Shown here piece after piece: positions 22,569-30,237 of a stretch of 39,072 bases of DNA; the first letter of the stretch is position 1, and every line of letters starts with the position of its first letter. The DNA comes from XYA12-FULL-58-9 sp001798605. Lineage in GTDB: Bacteria; Myxococcota; XYA12-FULL-58-9. The position numbers were made by a program, and so were the translations under genes. Location: the NCBI GenBank assembly GCA_036736205.1, contig DAINMX010000036.1, positions 1 through 39,072 on the forward strand, read 5' to 3'. The notes below the pieces were generated by a model that was given only the letters and a program-made list of their open reading frames with translations, had not been told where the DNA came from and made no database searches.

Positions 22569-24181
22569 ATCGGTGTCTTTCCAGGAGGCTCGCGTCATTC
22601 ACAGGGGCTCTGCTTTTGGCCGGACGTATGGCATCTGCCCAAGACAAGGGACCTGTGGTTCTCGTTGACAGAGAAGCGCCCCACGCCGATGGGCTCCATT
22701 TGGCATTGGCGATTGGCGTCAACGAATTTCGTGACTCTCATTGGCCATCTTTGCGATATGCGGGCAATGATGCTGAGCAGATTGCTGCTCTCCTTGACGA
22801 ACAGGGCCAATACGCCTCAACCGTCGTAACCGGCGCGCAGGTATCCCGTCAGCGCGTGTTGGATGCCCTGGACGAATTGAGCGCAACCAACCGGCACAAG
22901 AGTGACACGGTTGTTGTCTATGTTTCCACGCACGGCACCTTGGCACGAGACATCGACGGTTCTCTGAGCCAAGTCCTGGTGCTCAGCGATACCGACCATG
23001 AGGCACCTAGCGATACTGGTTTGAGGCTTGCAGATGTCATCCAGCGTTTTGAAAGACTCGTGAGTCAACGAAAGGTCTTGGTGCTGGCAACCTGCTACAG
23101 TGGTGCGGGAAAATCCTCGCTCTCACAATCGGTCAAGACCTATCTTTCTGGACTCAAGAGCGCGCCTGTGCAGCCGCTGTACGAGGTGAGCAGTGCCTCC
23201 ATCATCCTCTCGGCCTCAACGTGGGGCGAAACCGCACGCGAAGACGAGTCGTTGGGGCACGACATCTACACGCACTTTATGATGCAGGCCCTTCTCGGCT
23301 ACGACCCGGATGGAGACGGTGCCACATCGGTGACTGAGGCGCATGATTTCGCTCGTCAGCGGACCTACGAGTTCACGCATGGCAAGCAACGTCCGACCGC
23401 TCTGATGACCGTAGAGGGTGACGATCCCATTGTCCTTGCCGGAGCACGGACTCAAACGGGCAAGCCAGTACTTCTGGCGTACGAGTCTGAGTTGGACGGA
23501 TACTCCGTTCGAGTTGATGGGACGGAAAAGGGACAACTCCCAGGTGGAATCGTGGTTGAAAGCGGATGGCGGGACATAGAGCTTTCAAGACCGGGTCAGA
23601 CAGACGATACGGTTGCCGACTGGAGGCGAAGAGTCTTCGTTCGAGAGGGCGAGCGCGTGCCATTGGCGAGGCTTCTGCAAACAGAGCCCCAAAGGCAGGT
23701 CACCGTCCGTGTTGGCGGAATCAACATCCCAGAAGCTCACCACGGATCTGCGCGTCCTTTCTTGGGCGCAATTGACGTGCTTGGCGCTGTCCGGGACTGG
23801 CCAATCGACGGCCTGGTCGTGTCAGTATTGGGTAAGTTCGGGTTCGGCCAAGACAACTGGGAGATCAACCAACAACAACTCGATGTCAGCTTGTTGACCT
23901 TCCAAGCCAGGTTGGGTGTTGGTGGTGTCTGGAATGTAGGCCGTTTCGTCTTTCATCTCGACGCATGGGGAGGCGCAAGTTACGTGCAAGAGACACCGCC
24001 GGCAGCTTTCTACTCAGAGCCGATTCACTTGTGGTCTGGCCTAACTGGCGTGTCGGCCACGACACGGCTCCGCCTGGCGAGACAATGGACGATTGGTCTG
24101 ACCCCCGGCGTTTTCTACTTGTTCGGTAACCTATCAGGCGTGGTCGTCGAGACTGCACTGACGGGAACATGGAGCTTCTAA
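22565..24181 (+). CDS. Exported caspase-family protease with EF-hand loop and C-terminal outer-membrane beta-barrel
   Basis: 538 residues. A signal peptide (about 1-26, cleavage after ASA) leads to a peptidase C14-type caspase fold at about 45-290: strand LHLALAIGVNEF, catalytic His123 in VVYVSTHG, and catalytic Cys177 in VLATCYSG. Residues 247-258 form a perfect EF-hand loop (DPDGDGATSVTE), as in Ca-controlled metacaspases. About 300-345 is a PEGA-like beta segment (VRVDGTEKGQLPGGIVV). Residues about 396-538 have eight-strand barrel character (LDVSLLTFQARLGVGGVW, FVFHLDAWGGASYV, TIGLTPGVFYLF) and end in Phe, the Bam recognition signature. The protease is thus predicted on the periplasmic side of the outer membrane. 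GTG at 22565 overlaps the anti-sigma stop. Substrate unknown. Confidence 0.88.
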   Translation: MNRCLSRRLASFTGALLLAGRMASAQDKGPVVLVDREAPHADGLHLALAIGVNEFRDSHWPSLRYAGNDAEQIAALLDEQGQYASTVVTGAQVSRQRVLDALDELSATNRHKSDTVVVYVSTHGTLARDIDGSLSQVLVLSDTDHEAPSDTGLRLADVIQRFERLVSQRKVLVLATCYSGAGKSSLSQSVKTYLSGLKSAPVQPLYEVSSASIILSASTWGETAREDESLGHDIYTHFMMQALLGYDPDGDGATSVTEAHDFARQRTYEFTHGKQRPTALMTVEGDDPIVLAGARTQTGKPVLLAYESELDGYSVRVDGTEKGQLPGGIVVESGWRDIELSRPGQTDDTVADWRRRVFVREGERVPLARLLQTEPQRQVTVRVGGINIPEAHHGSARPFLGAIDVLGAVRDWPIDGLVVSVLGKFGFGQDNWEINQQQLDVSLLTFQARLGVGGVWNVGRFVFHLDAWGGASYVQETPPAAFYSEPIHLWSGLTGVSATTRLRLARQWTIGLTPGVFYLFGNLSGVVVETALTGTWSF

Positions 24182-24999
24182 TGAACCCTCGAATCGCTGG
24201 AGTTTGGATTGTTGTGCTGGCGGGCGCCGGATGCGGAAATGCCGACGAGAATCCGGACGTGCCGGTGACAGCCATCATGGCGTTGGGCGGAACAGTATCC
24301 GGTGAGGTCTCGGTCGCCTTCACGGTGAGTGACCGCCAATCTCGTCTGGTCAACGTGTCCTTCTTTCAAGGGACATCATCGTCGCCGCAGGGTCCTGCGT
24401 CTCCCGCCGCAACCAGCGTGCCGACATTGGGCTTGCAGACGACGCCGGAAGGCAAGCCGTATTCCTTCTTGTGGGATACGGTTGCGGACGTGGGCTACGA
24501 ACGCTCGGAGAACGTGCATCTATTGATCAAAGTGACGTCTGGGGCGCAAGAGGGCATTGGCGATGAAACCGGTCCCTTTGTTGTTGACAACACGGGGTTG
24601 GCGCAAGCCTACCACCTCACCGGCAACATTTGTCGGTCGAGCATCATGCAGGGTACGGCCACCGGCGACTTGTCAGGGAAACTCCTCATGGCCCTCTTCT
24701 TGGGAAATCAAGGCTACCCCCCGAGTGGAGCGGCCCTGGACGGCGAAGACCTTGGCACGCATGATTTCACAAACACGGCCGATTGCGTGGCGTACTCGTT
24801 CCCCGCCCTCGTGCCCGACAACTATCAGGTGATCGCCGTGTTGGATGCTGATGAGGACAATCTGAGCCCACTTGGAGGCTTTGTGATTGACGCCGGTGAC
24901 CTGACAAACGCAGGCGGCACACAGATCCAGATCGTGTCGTCAGACGTGCAGCAGAATGTGGTCTTGAACTACTACTGCACTCCACCTGCCTGCCAGTAG
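24181..24999 (+). CDS. Lipoprotein with Ig-like beta domain, last gene of the caspase operon
   Basis: 272 residues. MNPRIAGVWIVVLAGAGCG ends in a lipobox (GAGC), so it is lipid-anchored. Residues about 30-145 look like an immunoglobulin-like fold (VTAIMALGGTVSGEVSVAFTV, SFLWDTVADVGYERSENVHL), followed by a domain of unknown fold (GNICRSSIMQGTA ... SFPALVPDNYQVIAVLDAD). Four cysteines in the mature part may form disulfides. ATG at 24181 overlaps the caspase stop (TAATG) and follows GGAG at 6 bases, so translation is coupled. No enzyme motif; it may be a binding partner or a substrate of the barrel-anchored caspase (inference). Confidence 0.82.
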   Translation: MNPRIAGVWIVVLAGAGCGNADENPDVPVTAIMALGGTVSGEVSVAFTVSDRQSRLVNVSFFQGTSSSPQGPASPAATSVPTLGLQTTPEGKPYSFLWDTVADVGYERSENVHLLIKVTSGAQEGIGDETGPFVVDNTGLAQAYHLTGNICRSSIMQGTATGDLSGKLLMALFLGNQGYPPSGAALDGEDLGTHDFTNTADCVAYSFPALVPDNYQVIAVLDADEDNLSPLGGFVIDAGDLTNAGGTQIQIVSSDVQQNVVLNYYCTPPACQ

Positions 25000-25082
25000 T
25001 TGCCTGCTCAGGCCTGTCGGCGGCGAAGAAGAATTATTGGACCGGGTCACTAGCTGGCAGTATTTGCAGGAGGTGAGATGGG

Positions 25083-25152
25083 CGTGCAACGCTGGATCGA
25101 CCCTCACAAGCCGGGGGTCGTGGGCTTGAGGTTTCAAAATCCCTCCCGGTTC
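25083..25152 (+). repeat. Degenerate tRNA-Val fragment, likely right junction of an island
   Basis: Bases 25106-25124 (ACAAGCCGGGGGTCGTGGG) are identical to 19214-19232 of tRNA-Val, spanning the anticodon 3' arm and variable loop. What follows still looks like a decayed T-arm (GAGGTTTCAAAATCCCTC) and acceptor end. The copy cannot fold into a working tRNA. A tRNA 3' fragment about 5.9 kb from the intact tRNA is the usual trace of site-specific integration. The rest of 25000-25238 holds nothing recognised. Confidence 0.7.
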
Positions 25153-25238
25153 TCCCGACTGAAAAGAAGAAATGAATCTCGCCGCCGGTCGATAATCATG
25201 ACAGGCGTTGATGCCGGGATGGCGGGACGAGTACGACC

Positions 25239-26159
25239 ATGGCAGGCTCGAGTGACAAAATCGGCGAGAGCAACGCGTCTTCCACGCGGATGACGACATG
25301 CGCCCACAAGACCGCGATTTGCTATCCCAAGGACCAGCAAGTGGCGATCAGACACCCTGAGCAAATTGCCGACAGCTCCTTTCGCAGAGTCGATGCAAAA
25401 CTGTGTTCCACCAACGCCGGTGAGTGGTTCACCGATATTTGCAGCAACGAAAAGCCGACGAGCCTCGCCAAACCGGTTTCAACCACTGGCACATCACAAC
25501 CAAGGGAAACAGCAAACAAACCGGATCCAAGCCGGGCATTCCCAACATGGCAGGTTGCGGGGGACAACGAGTCTTTGGGGAGCTTCGTCGTCCCCGACCC
25601 TTCCATTGAGTCGCACCTGTTTGTCCACACGACCGAAGAGAGTTGCACCGCTTGGGCCATGGCAGCGGACATGTGGTTCAATGGCGGCCACAGCTCACCG
25701 TTGCCCGATGCCCTGATCGCGCCTTTGCGCCTCAGGAAAGGCCTCATCCATGAGCTCATCCAGACCCCATCTCGTCTGCGGGTTGGGTTTGCAAGTTACC
25801 TGGATGCTGGTGGTTATTACGACGTCGTCGAGGAGCGGATGTTTTCACACCAAGAGCTTGCGCATCGTTTTGACGCCATGAACAACGGTGCAACAGGCAT
25901 CCTATTTCTGTTGTCCAAAACGGGTGCGCCCCATGTGGTCAACGTATGGAAGCGGGACAATACCGCTGTGCTCTACGATTTCCAGGAGCGGGTGGTATCA
26001 ACCAGTCTGCCCGAGTTCCTTTTCTGGTATCACGACCAGTTTCATTTTTTCGAGACGACTTCATTTCACGCCAAGAATGAAACTCTCGCTCGGGGGAAGG
26101 ATCTGTGGGAGCAAACGGGCCACCCAAGTCCTCGCGATCGAAGGCCGGCAGAAGTCTGA
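25239..26159 (+). CDS. Papain-like (Tox-PL type) protein, candidate deamidase/protease effector
   Basis: 306 residues, no signal peptide or membrane segment. The first ~100 residues are low-complexity, polar and Cys-containing, like a delivery or linker region. The C-terminal half has Cys136 (EESCTAWAMAADMWFNGG), His232 (GAPHVVNVWKR) and Asp247 (VLYDFQE) in the order and spacing of the papain-like toxin fold (Tox-PL, glutamine deamidases or proteases of polymorphic toxins). The start is uncertain: the ATG at 25239 has no good ribosome site and an ATG at 25290 is also possible. No immunity gene is obvious on either side. Family assignment is from motif pattern, not search; another Cys-His-Asp hydrolase remains possible. 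Confidence 0.6.
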   Translation: MAGSSDKIGESNASSTRMTTCAHKTAICYPKDQQVAIRHPEQIADSSFRRVDAKLCSTNAGEWFTDICSNEKPTSLAKPVSTTGTSQPRETANKPDPSRAFPTWQVAGDNESLGSFVVPDPSIESHLFVHTTEESCTAWAMAADMWFNGGHSSPLPDALIAPLRLRKGLIHELIQTPSRLRVGFASYLDAGGYYDVVEERMFSHQELAHRFDAMNNGATGILFLLSKTGAPHVVNVWKRDNTAVLYDFQERVVSTSLPEFLFWYHDQFHFFETTSFHAKNETLARGKDLWEQTGHPSPRDRRPAEV

Positions 26160-26335
26160 GTAGCGAACCCAGGGCCAAGGCATTATATTGCTGGCGAGGC
26201 TCACGGTGCGCCATGGAAAAGACGTTCTCCGCCAGATTGACCTCGCCCATGAGCGCCAAGCTCGGCGGCCCAACCCGTGGTATGCCGACAGGTCCGTGGT
26301 CTCTCGATGCCCGTATCATGGGGAGGAGATAGGCC

Positions 26336-27124
26336 ATGGCGTTCGTCGTCGTCGCCGTCGCCGCACTGCTCGCTTCGGGCTTGACCATGTTCTCGGGCTT
26401 CGGGCTGGGGACGCTTCTCTTGCCGGTCTTCGCCTTGTTCCTACCGGTCGAGTTGGCGGTAGCGGCGACGGCGCTCGTGCACGGCGCGAACAATGTGCTC
26501 AAGGCGGGGCTACTCGGCAAGCTGGCTGACTTCAAGCTCGTGCTGCGCTTTGGCGTGCCGGCGATCGTCGCTGCCCTCGGTGGCGTATACGTGCTTAAGC
26601 TCCTCTCCGGTATGCCCGAGCTCTGGACCTACTCACTCTTCGGCAGGCAAGCGGTCGTCACCCCGATCAAGCTGGCGATGGCGATCCTGATGACCGGATT
26701 CGCCGTGCTCGAGCTGCACCCGCGCTTCGAGAAACTCGAAATAGACCGCCGCTGGCTACCGCTCGGCGGGGTACTCTCGGGTTTCTTCGGCGGCCTATCC
26801 GGACACCAGGGCGCGCTGCGCTCCGCGTTCCTCGCCAAGGTCGGCATCTCGCCCCAGGCCTTCGTGGGCACCAACGCGGTCATCGGGCTCCTGGTCGATC
26901 TGGTGCGGATCTCAGCCTACGCGGCGCTTCTGTTCGGCGCGGGACTGACCGACGTGGCACGCAGCCAAGAAGGCGCGCTGGTCGCGGTCGGTGCCCTGGC
27001 AGCCTTCGCCGGGGTGATCGTCGGCAAGCGGGTCCTGCACAAGATCACCATGGCCACGGTCCAGCGGACCACCGGAGTCCTGCTGCTCCTCATCGCGTTG
27101 TTGTTGGGCGCGGGGGTGATTTGA
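26336..27124 (+). CDS. TSUP (TauE/SafE) family membrane permease
   Basis: 262 residues, mostly hydrophobic, with about seven to eight membrane helices in two repeats: ALLASGLTMFSGFGLGTLLLPVF near the start and LGGVLSGFFGGLSGHQGALRSAF at mid-protein, which carry the paired G-F-G/G-L-S-G-x-x-G signature of TSUP exporters of sulfite, sulfoacetate or similar anions. The ATG at 26336 follows GGAGGAG. Substrate unknown. It is distinctly GC-rich. Neighbours give no metabolic context; a short 176-base gap with no feature precedes it. Confidence 0.88.
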   Translation: MAFVVVAVAALLASGLTMFSGFGLGTLLLPVFALFLPVELAVAATALVHGANNVLKAGLLGKLADFKLVLRFGVPAIVAALGGVYVLKLLSGMPELWTYSLFGRQAVVTPIKLAMAILMTGFAVLELHPRFEKLEIDRRWLPLGGVLSGFFGGLSGHQGALRSAFLAKVGISPQAFVGTNAVIGLLVDLVRISAYAALLFGAGLTDVARSQEGALVAVGALAAFAGVIVGKRVLHKITMATVQRTTGVLLLLIALLLGAGVI

Positions 27125-27145
27125 GCGAATGCTGTTCCACGACGG

Positions 27146-27160
27146 CCTACCCTCTCACGG
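27146..27160 (+). repeat. 15-base direct repeat, copy A
   Basis: CCTACCCTCTCACGG occurs here, 22 bases after the permease stop, and again at 28256-28270 after the ankyrin gene. Each copy is part of a small hairpin (here ACCC-TCTCAC-GGGT). Confidence 0.7.
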
Positions 27161-27275
27161 GTCGGGAGCTATTGCAGGATGGCAATGCGCTGAACGGTGA
27201 TGGTGCTCGTGGTGACGGCATGATACTGGCGGATGCCATGGCGGTTCACAGGTGATGGCCAAACGGAGGTCTCGG

Positions 27276-28208
27276 GTGAAACGAGTAGGGCTGGGATTGG
27301 CGCTTGGGGCGCTGACGGCATGCACTGCCCCGATTTGGCGGGCGGTGGATAAGGGGGATCTCGCCCAGGTTGAGCGCCTGCTCGATGCCGGTAGCGACCC
27401 CAACTACAATCCACCGAATTTCGGAGGATCCACGTTGTTGATGCTTGCGGCGGAACAAGGGCACGCCGAGATCGCGCGCCTGCTCATCGAACGGGGCGCT
27501 CTGGTCGACACCCAACGCGAGGGTAACAAGGCCACGGCACTGGTCTATGCCGCGACGAGGGGTCACCTCGAGGTGGTCAAGGTGCTGCTCAAGCACGGCG
27601 CGAATCCTTTCAAGGTGGGGGTCGACAACAGGACGGCGCGCATGTACGCACAGGACGTGGGTTTCCGCGAAGCGGCGCTGCTTCTTGCCCAGGCGGAAGC
27701 GGTGCTCCAGCCGGGCGCATCACCTCCAGCCTCTGCGTCTCTCCCGGTCGCCACGGAGAAGCTGCCGCCCTTGCGTGGCAGCGCACTGGTGATGGAGGTC
27801 AAAGGGGTTGGAGTGGTGCCGGCACATGTGCCCTCTGTGGCCACGAAGATCCTTTTGGCCAGGTTGGACGACGTCGAGGGGCTACGCACCGTTACACCAG
27901 AAGATCTGCAGATCATGCTGTCTGTCGAGAAACAGAAGGATGCGTTGGGCTGTGATGACGTCAAGTGCATGGCCGAGGTGGGCGGAGCGCTCGGCACCGA
28001 TTTCGTCATCTACGGTCAGATCGCAGTCATGGGCAGCCAATACAATTTGAGTTTGACCGCAATCGACTCGCAGCGCTCGACCGCGCTTGGTCGCGTGTCA
28101 GTGCTGGTGGCAGCCAACGAAGATGCGCTCGCCGAAAGCATTCCCAATGCGGTCGCGTCATTGGTCGTCAAGATCGCCCGGAGCCAAGAGACCTCTACTC
28201 CTCAGTGA
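27276..28208 (+). CDS. Ankyrin-repeat lipoprotein with TolB/CsgG-like C-terminal domain
   Basis: 310 residues. The N-terminus ends in lipobox LTAC (Cys16). Three ankyrin repeats occupy about 20-135 (WRAVDKGDLAQVERLLDAG, TLLMLAAEQGHAEIARLL, and ALVYAATRGHLEVVKVLL with KHGANP). After a Pro/Ala linker, about 175-300 has a CsgG/TolB-like fold common in myxobacterial lipoproteins: VATKILLARLDDVEGL, the CDDVKCMAEVGGALGTDFVI pair of cysteines, and LTAIDSQRSTALGRV. The GTG at 27276 is chosen over 27252/27255 because GGAGGT lies 5 bases upstream and the signal peptide is then complete. Probably a periplasmic or outer-membrane scaffold. Confidence 0.85.
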   Translation: MKRVGLGLALGALTACTAPIWRAVDKGDLAQVERLLDAGSDPNYNPPNFGGSTLLMLAAEQGHAEIARLLIERGALVDTQREGNKATALVYAATRGHLEVVKVLLKHGANPFKVGVDNRTARMYAQDVGFREAALLLAQAEAVLQPGASPPASASLPVATEKLPPLRGSALVMEVKGVGVVPAHVPSVATKILLARLDDVEGLRTVTPEDLQIMLSVEKQKDALGCDDVKCMAEVGGALGTDFVIYGQIAVMGSQYNLSLTAIDSQRSTALGRVSVLVAANEDALAESIPNAVASLVVKIARSQETSTPQ

Positions 28209-28212
28209 CATG

Positions 28213-28232
28213 CTCATCTCATCTCATCTCAT
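28213..28232. repeat. (CTCAT)4 pentanucleotide repeat
   Basis: Four perfect copies plus a CTCAG variant lie 4 bases after the stop of the ankyrin lipoprotein, outside any gene. Confidence 0.88.
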
Positions 28233-28251
28233 CTCAGGAGTGGATCGCTTG

Positions 28252-28280
28252 CCGCCCTACCCTCTCACGGCGGGCTTTTT
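28252..28280 (+). terminator. Probable terminator of the ankyrin gene, containing repeat copy B
   Basis: CCGCC pairs with GGCGG around a 12-base loop and is followed by GCTTTTT. The loop and stem include CCTACCCTCTCACGG, identical to 27146-27160. The stem is short (5 bp), so efficiency is uncertain. Confidence 0.5.
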
Positions 28281-28311
28281 CATAACCGCGCCCGTCTGCC
28301 ACATCTTCTTC

Positions 28312-28374
28312 TGTCCAAATTCGCCGCAAGCGGCTATACTTAGGCAGCAACGCAAAAACATAGAGTAGGCATCA
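28312..28374 (+). promoter_or_regulatory. Upstream element of the first peptidoglycan-binding gene (conserved copy 1)
   Basis: TGTCCAAATTCGCCG, then TATACT at 28335-28340 (17 bases after TGTCCA) and a leader ending ATAGAGTAGGCATCA before the ATG. The same arrangement precedes the paralogous gene at 30174-30237. TATACT is a good -10; the -35 is poor, so a dedicated activator or alternative sigma factor is possible. Confidence 0.55.
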
Positions 28375-30039
28375 ATGACAGAGAGTCTAAACGGCGCGAG
28401 TTGGAGCTCCACCTTCGTGGAGCCGCAAAGAGTTGTTTACCGGCGACAGCCCGCTTCTTTGGAGCAGGTCAAAGCTGGGCTCGCGACTCTGCGTCTTGGC
28501 TCCACTGGGCCAGGGGTAGCCGCGTTGCAGGCAAAGCTCAATATTCTGCTCGATCACTACAAACCCTTCGATGATTTGTCCAAACTTGCGGTCGATAGCG
28601 ATCTCGGTCGGCTCACCTATCGTGGGGTGTGGTGGGTCCAGGAGACCTTTGGTCTCAAGCTCGATGGCCTCGTGGGGCCACAGACCCTCTGCAAGATTGA
28701 CGAGCTGATATCGGGCATAGAGGCCGGCCGCAGCCTCAACGAAGACGTTGCGGTGCGAACGAACCTGACGACCGATCGCACGGTGGACCGGGGAACGGAT
28801 CCGTCGGCAGGCCGTAGAACCACAAGAAATCCCGCCCCCCAAGGTCCACTGGGGCTGACGGGTCGGGTGGGATTGAACTGCGCCAACCGTTCCAACGATG
28901 TCGTTGTGGTGCAACGTGCCCTGGTCAAGCACGAATACCTCAAGGCGGATGAGTTTGACAACGGAGTATTCGACGAGGCAACGCGGAAGGCCTTGCGTAG
29001 CTTCCAGCGTGAGCAAACGCCGTGGAGTGATGAGCGAGTCGATATCAATGGCGACACCGCGAAAATGCTCGCGGGGCCCAAGGTCTCTCGACTCGCAGCC
29101 CTTGAACCGATTATGGTGCCACCAACGCCGTCGCCTGTGCCACCTCGTGAGCTCGAGCTCAGACCGATGTTTCCCAACTTCACTCCGGTGGCTGTGGATT
29201 ATGAGCCGGCTTCGGGGGAGTGGGACGCGGGTGCCCGTCAGCAATGGCTCGATGCGGCATTGAAGGAGAAGACGTTCTTCCCTGAGGAGCCGCGCAACAA
29301 CGCCTGTTACGCGCCCATGCCGCCATGGCTCGATATCGATGGCCTGATGGATGCGCATGGTTTGCGGCACGTCGGCCAAGACGGCAAGACCACCTACCAC
29401 GCGTTGACTGGAGTTCACACAGGATACAAACACGGCGAGCCCATTGCTGGGGGGGAGCTCACTCCCACTGCGACCACCCATTTCATGGTTCACGAGACCG
29501 ACGGCCTGGGTGGTTGTCGTACAGACAAATTACGTTCGTCGAACAAGCGCACAGTCGCCAACATGTACATTGGTCGTGACGACGACAAAGAACGCTACTC
29601 GGGTTACTACCTCGGCAGAGATTATACCGAGAGCCGCAGAGGGGCGAAGAACCAAAAGAGCTATCCTGGGTTGCGGTTCGTCAGTGTTGAGCTTCTCAGC
29701 CGCAACAAAGCCGAGAGCCGAAATCCAGCGCAACCCTACACCGATCAACAGTATAGGGATATGGCCCTCGCCTACGTGATGGCCTCCCATCGGGCGGGGC
29801 GTTTTCTCACCGCCACTCCCCACCGTGAGCTGGATCGGTCCATTCCTGACGGACACTCTTGTCCCCGTGGTTTCAATTGGGACAAGCTCTACGGCGAAAT
29901 CAATCGCCTGACGGGTATGCCCGAGAGCACAACCTACGGCTATCAAACCGCCCGGGATGCGGGAGATGGCTATAAGAATATGTTGGGTTACGTGAACACC
30001 TTCCCGGACATTTACGGTCCGATTCGGAAAGTGCGCTAG
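28375..30039 (+). CDS. Peptidoglycan-binding protein with zinc amidase domain (N-acetylmuramoyl-alanine amidase-like)
   Basis: 554 residues, no signal peptide. Two PG-binding-1 domains lie at about 35-115 (STGPGVAALQAKLNILL, VQETFGLKLDGLVGPQTL) and 165-235 (RSNDVVVVQRALVKHEYL, NGVFDEATRKALRSFQ). A Pro-rich linker (245-265) leads to an amidase-2-type domain: zinc-ligand candidates His373 (HFMVHETDG), His483 (TPHREL) and Cys496 (DGHSCPRGFNW). It should cut the amide bond between MurNAc and stem peptide. The first 240 residues are 86% identical to the next gene, then similarity stops. Absence of a signal suggests delivery by a dedicated secretion or lysis route (inference); a phage-type endolysin is an alternative. 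Confidence 0.82.
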   Translation: MTESLNGASWSSTFVEPQRVVYRRQPASLEQVKAGLATLRLGSTGPGVAALQAKLNILLDHYKPFDDLSKLAVDSDLGRLTYRGVWWVQETFGLKLDGLVGPQTLCKIDELISGIEAGRSLNEDVAVRTNLTTDRTVDRGTDPSAGRRTTRNPAPQGPLGLTGRVGLNCANRSNDVVVVQRALVKHEYLKADEFDNGVFDEATRKALRSFQREQTPWSDERVDINGDTAKMLAGPKVSRLAALEPIMVPPTPSPVPPRELELRPMFPNFTPVAVDYEPASGEWDAGARQQWLDAALKEKTFFPEEPRNNACYAPMPPWLDIDGLMDAHGLRHVGQDGKTTYHALTGVHTGYKHGEPIAGGELTPTATTHFMVHETDGLGGCRTDKLRSSNKRTVANMYIGRDDDKERYSGYYLGRDYTESRRGAKNQKSYPGLRFVSVELLSRNKAESRNPAQPYTDQQYRDMALAYVMASHRAGRFLTATPHRELDRSIPDGHSCPRGFNWDKLYGEINRLTGMPESTTYGYQTARDAGDGYKNMLGYVNTFPDIYGPIRKVR

Positions 30040-30173
30040 CCGGCCAGCCGGCCACGCAGGCGCGCCCCCACCTCGACTGCCGAGTGTCACCTGGATGTTG
30101 CTGGTCGGGTGTTGTAATGTCGACAAAGTGTCCCCAACCGCTCTGGACGCTGCATGGAGAAGTCACAATTATC

Positions 30174-30237
30174 TATCCAAATTCACCGGATTTGTTTATA
30201 TTCAAGAAGCATCAACAAATTGATAGAGTAGGCGTGA
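30174..30237 (+). promoter_or_regulatory. Upstream element of the second peptidoglycan-binding gene (conserved copy 2)
   Basis: TATCCAAATTCACCG, TATATT at 30197-30202 (17-base spacer) and a leader containing ATAGAGTAGGC before the ATG match the element at 28312-28374. The preceding 30040-30173 has a GC-rich inverted repeat just after the first gene and nothing else recognised. Confidence 0.55.

Noticed and set aside
25078..25293. 71-residue frame with PHKPGVVGLRF
   Set aside because: The sequence is the translation of a tRNA-derived remnant; it supports the attachment-site call rather than a gene.
28387..29493. 368-residue minus-strand frame opposite the first peptidoglycan-binding gene
   Set aside because: It mirrors the plus-strand coding sequence, recurs in shortened form opposite the paralogue as expected for a shadow, and has no recognisable domain.
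30040..30065. GC-rich GCCGGCC inverted repeat as terminator of the amidase gene
   Set aside because: No T-tract follows; it may be only a chance palindrome.
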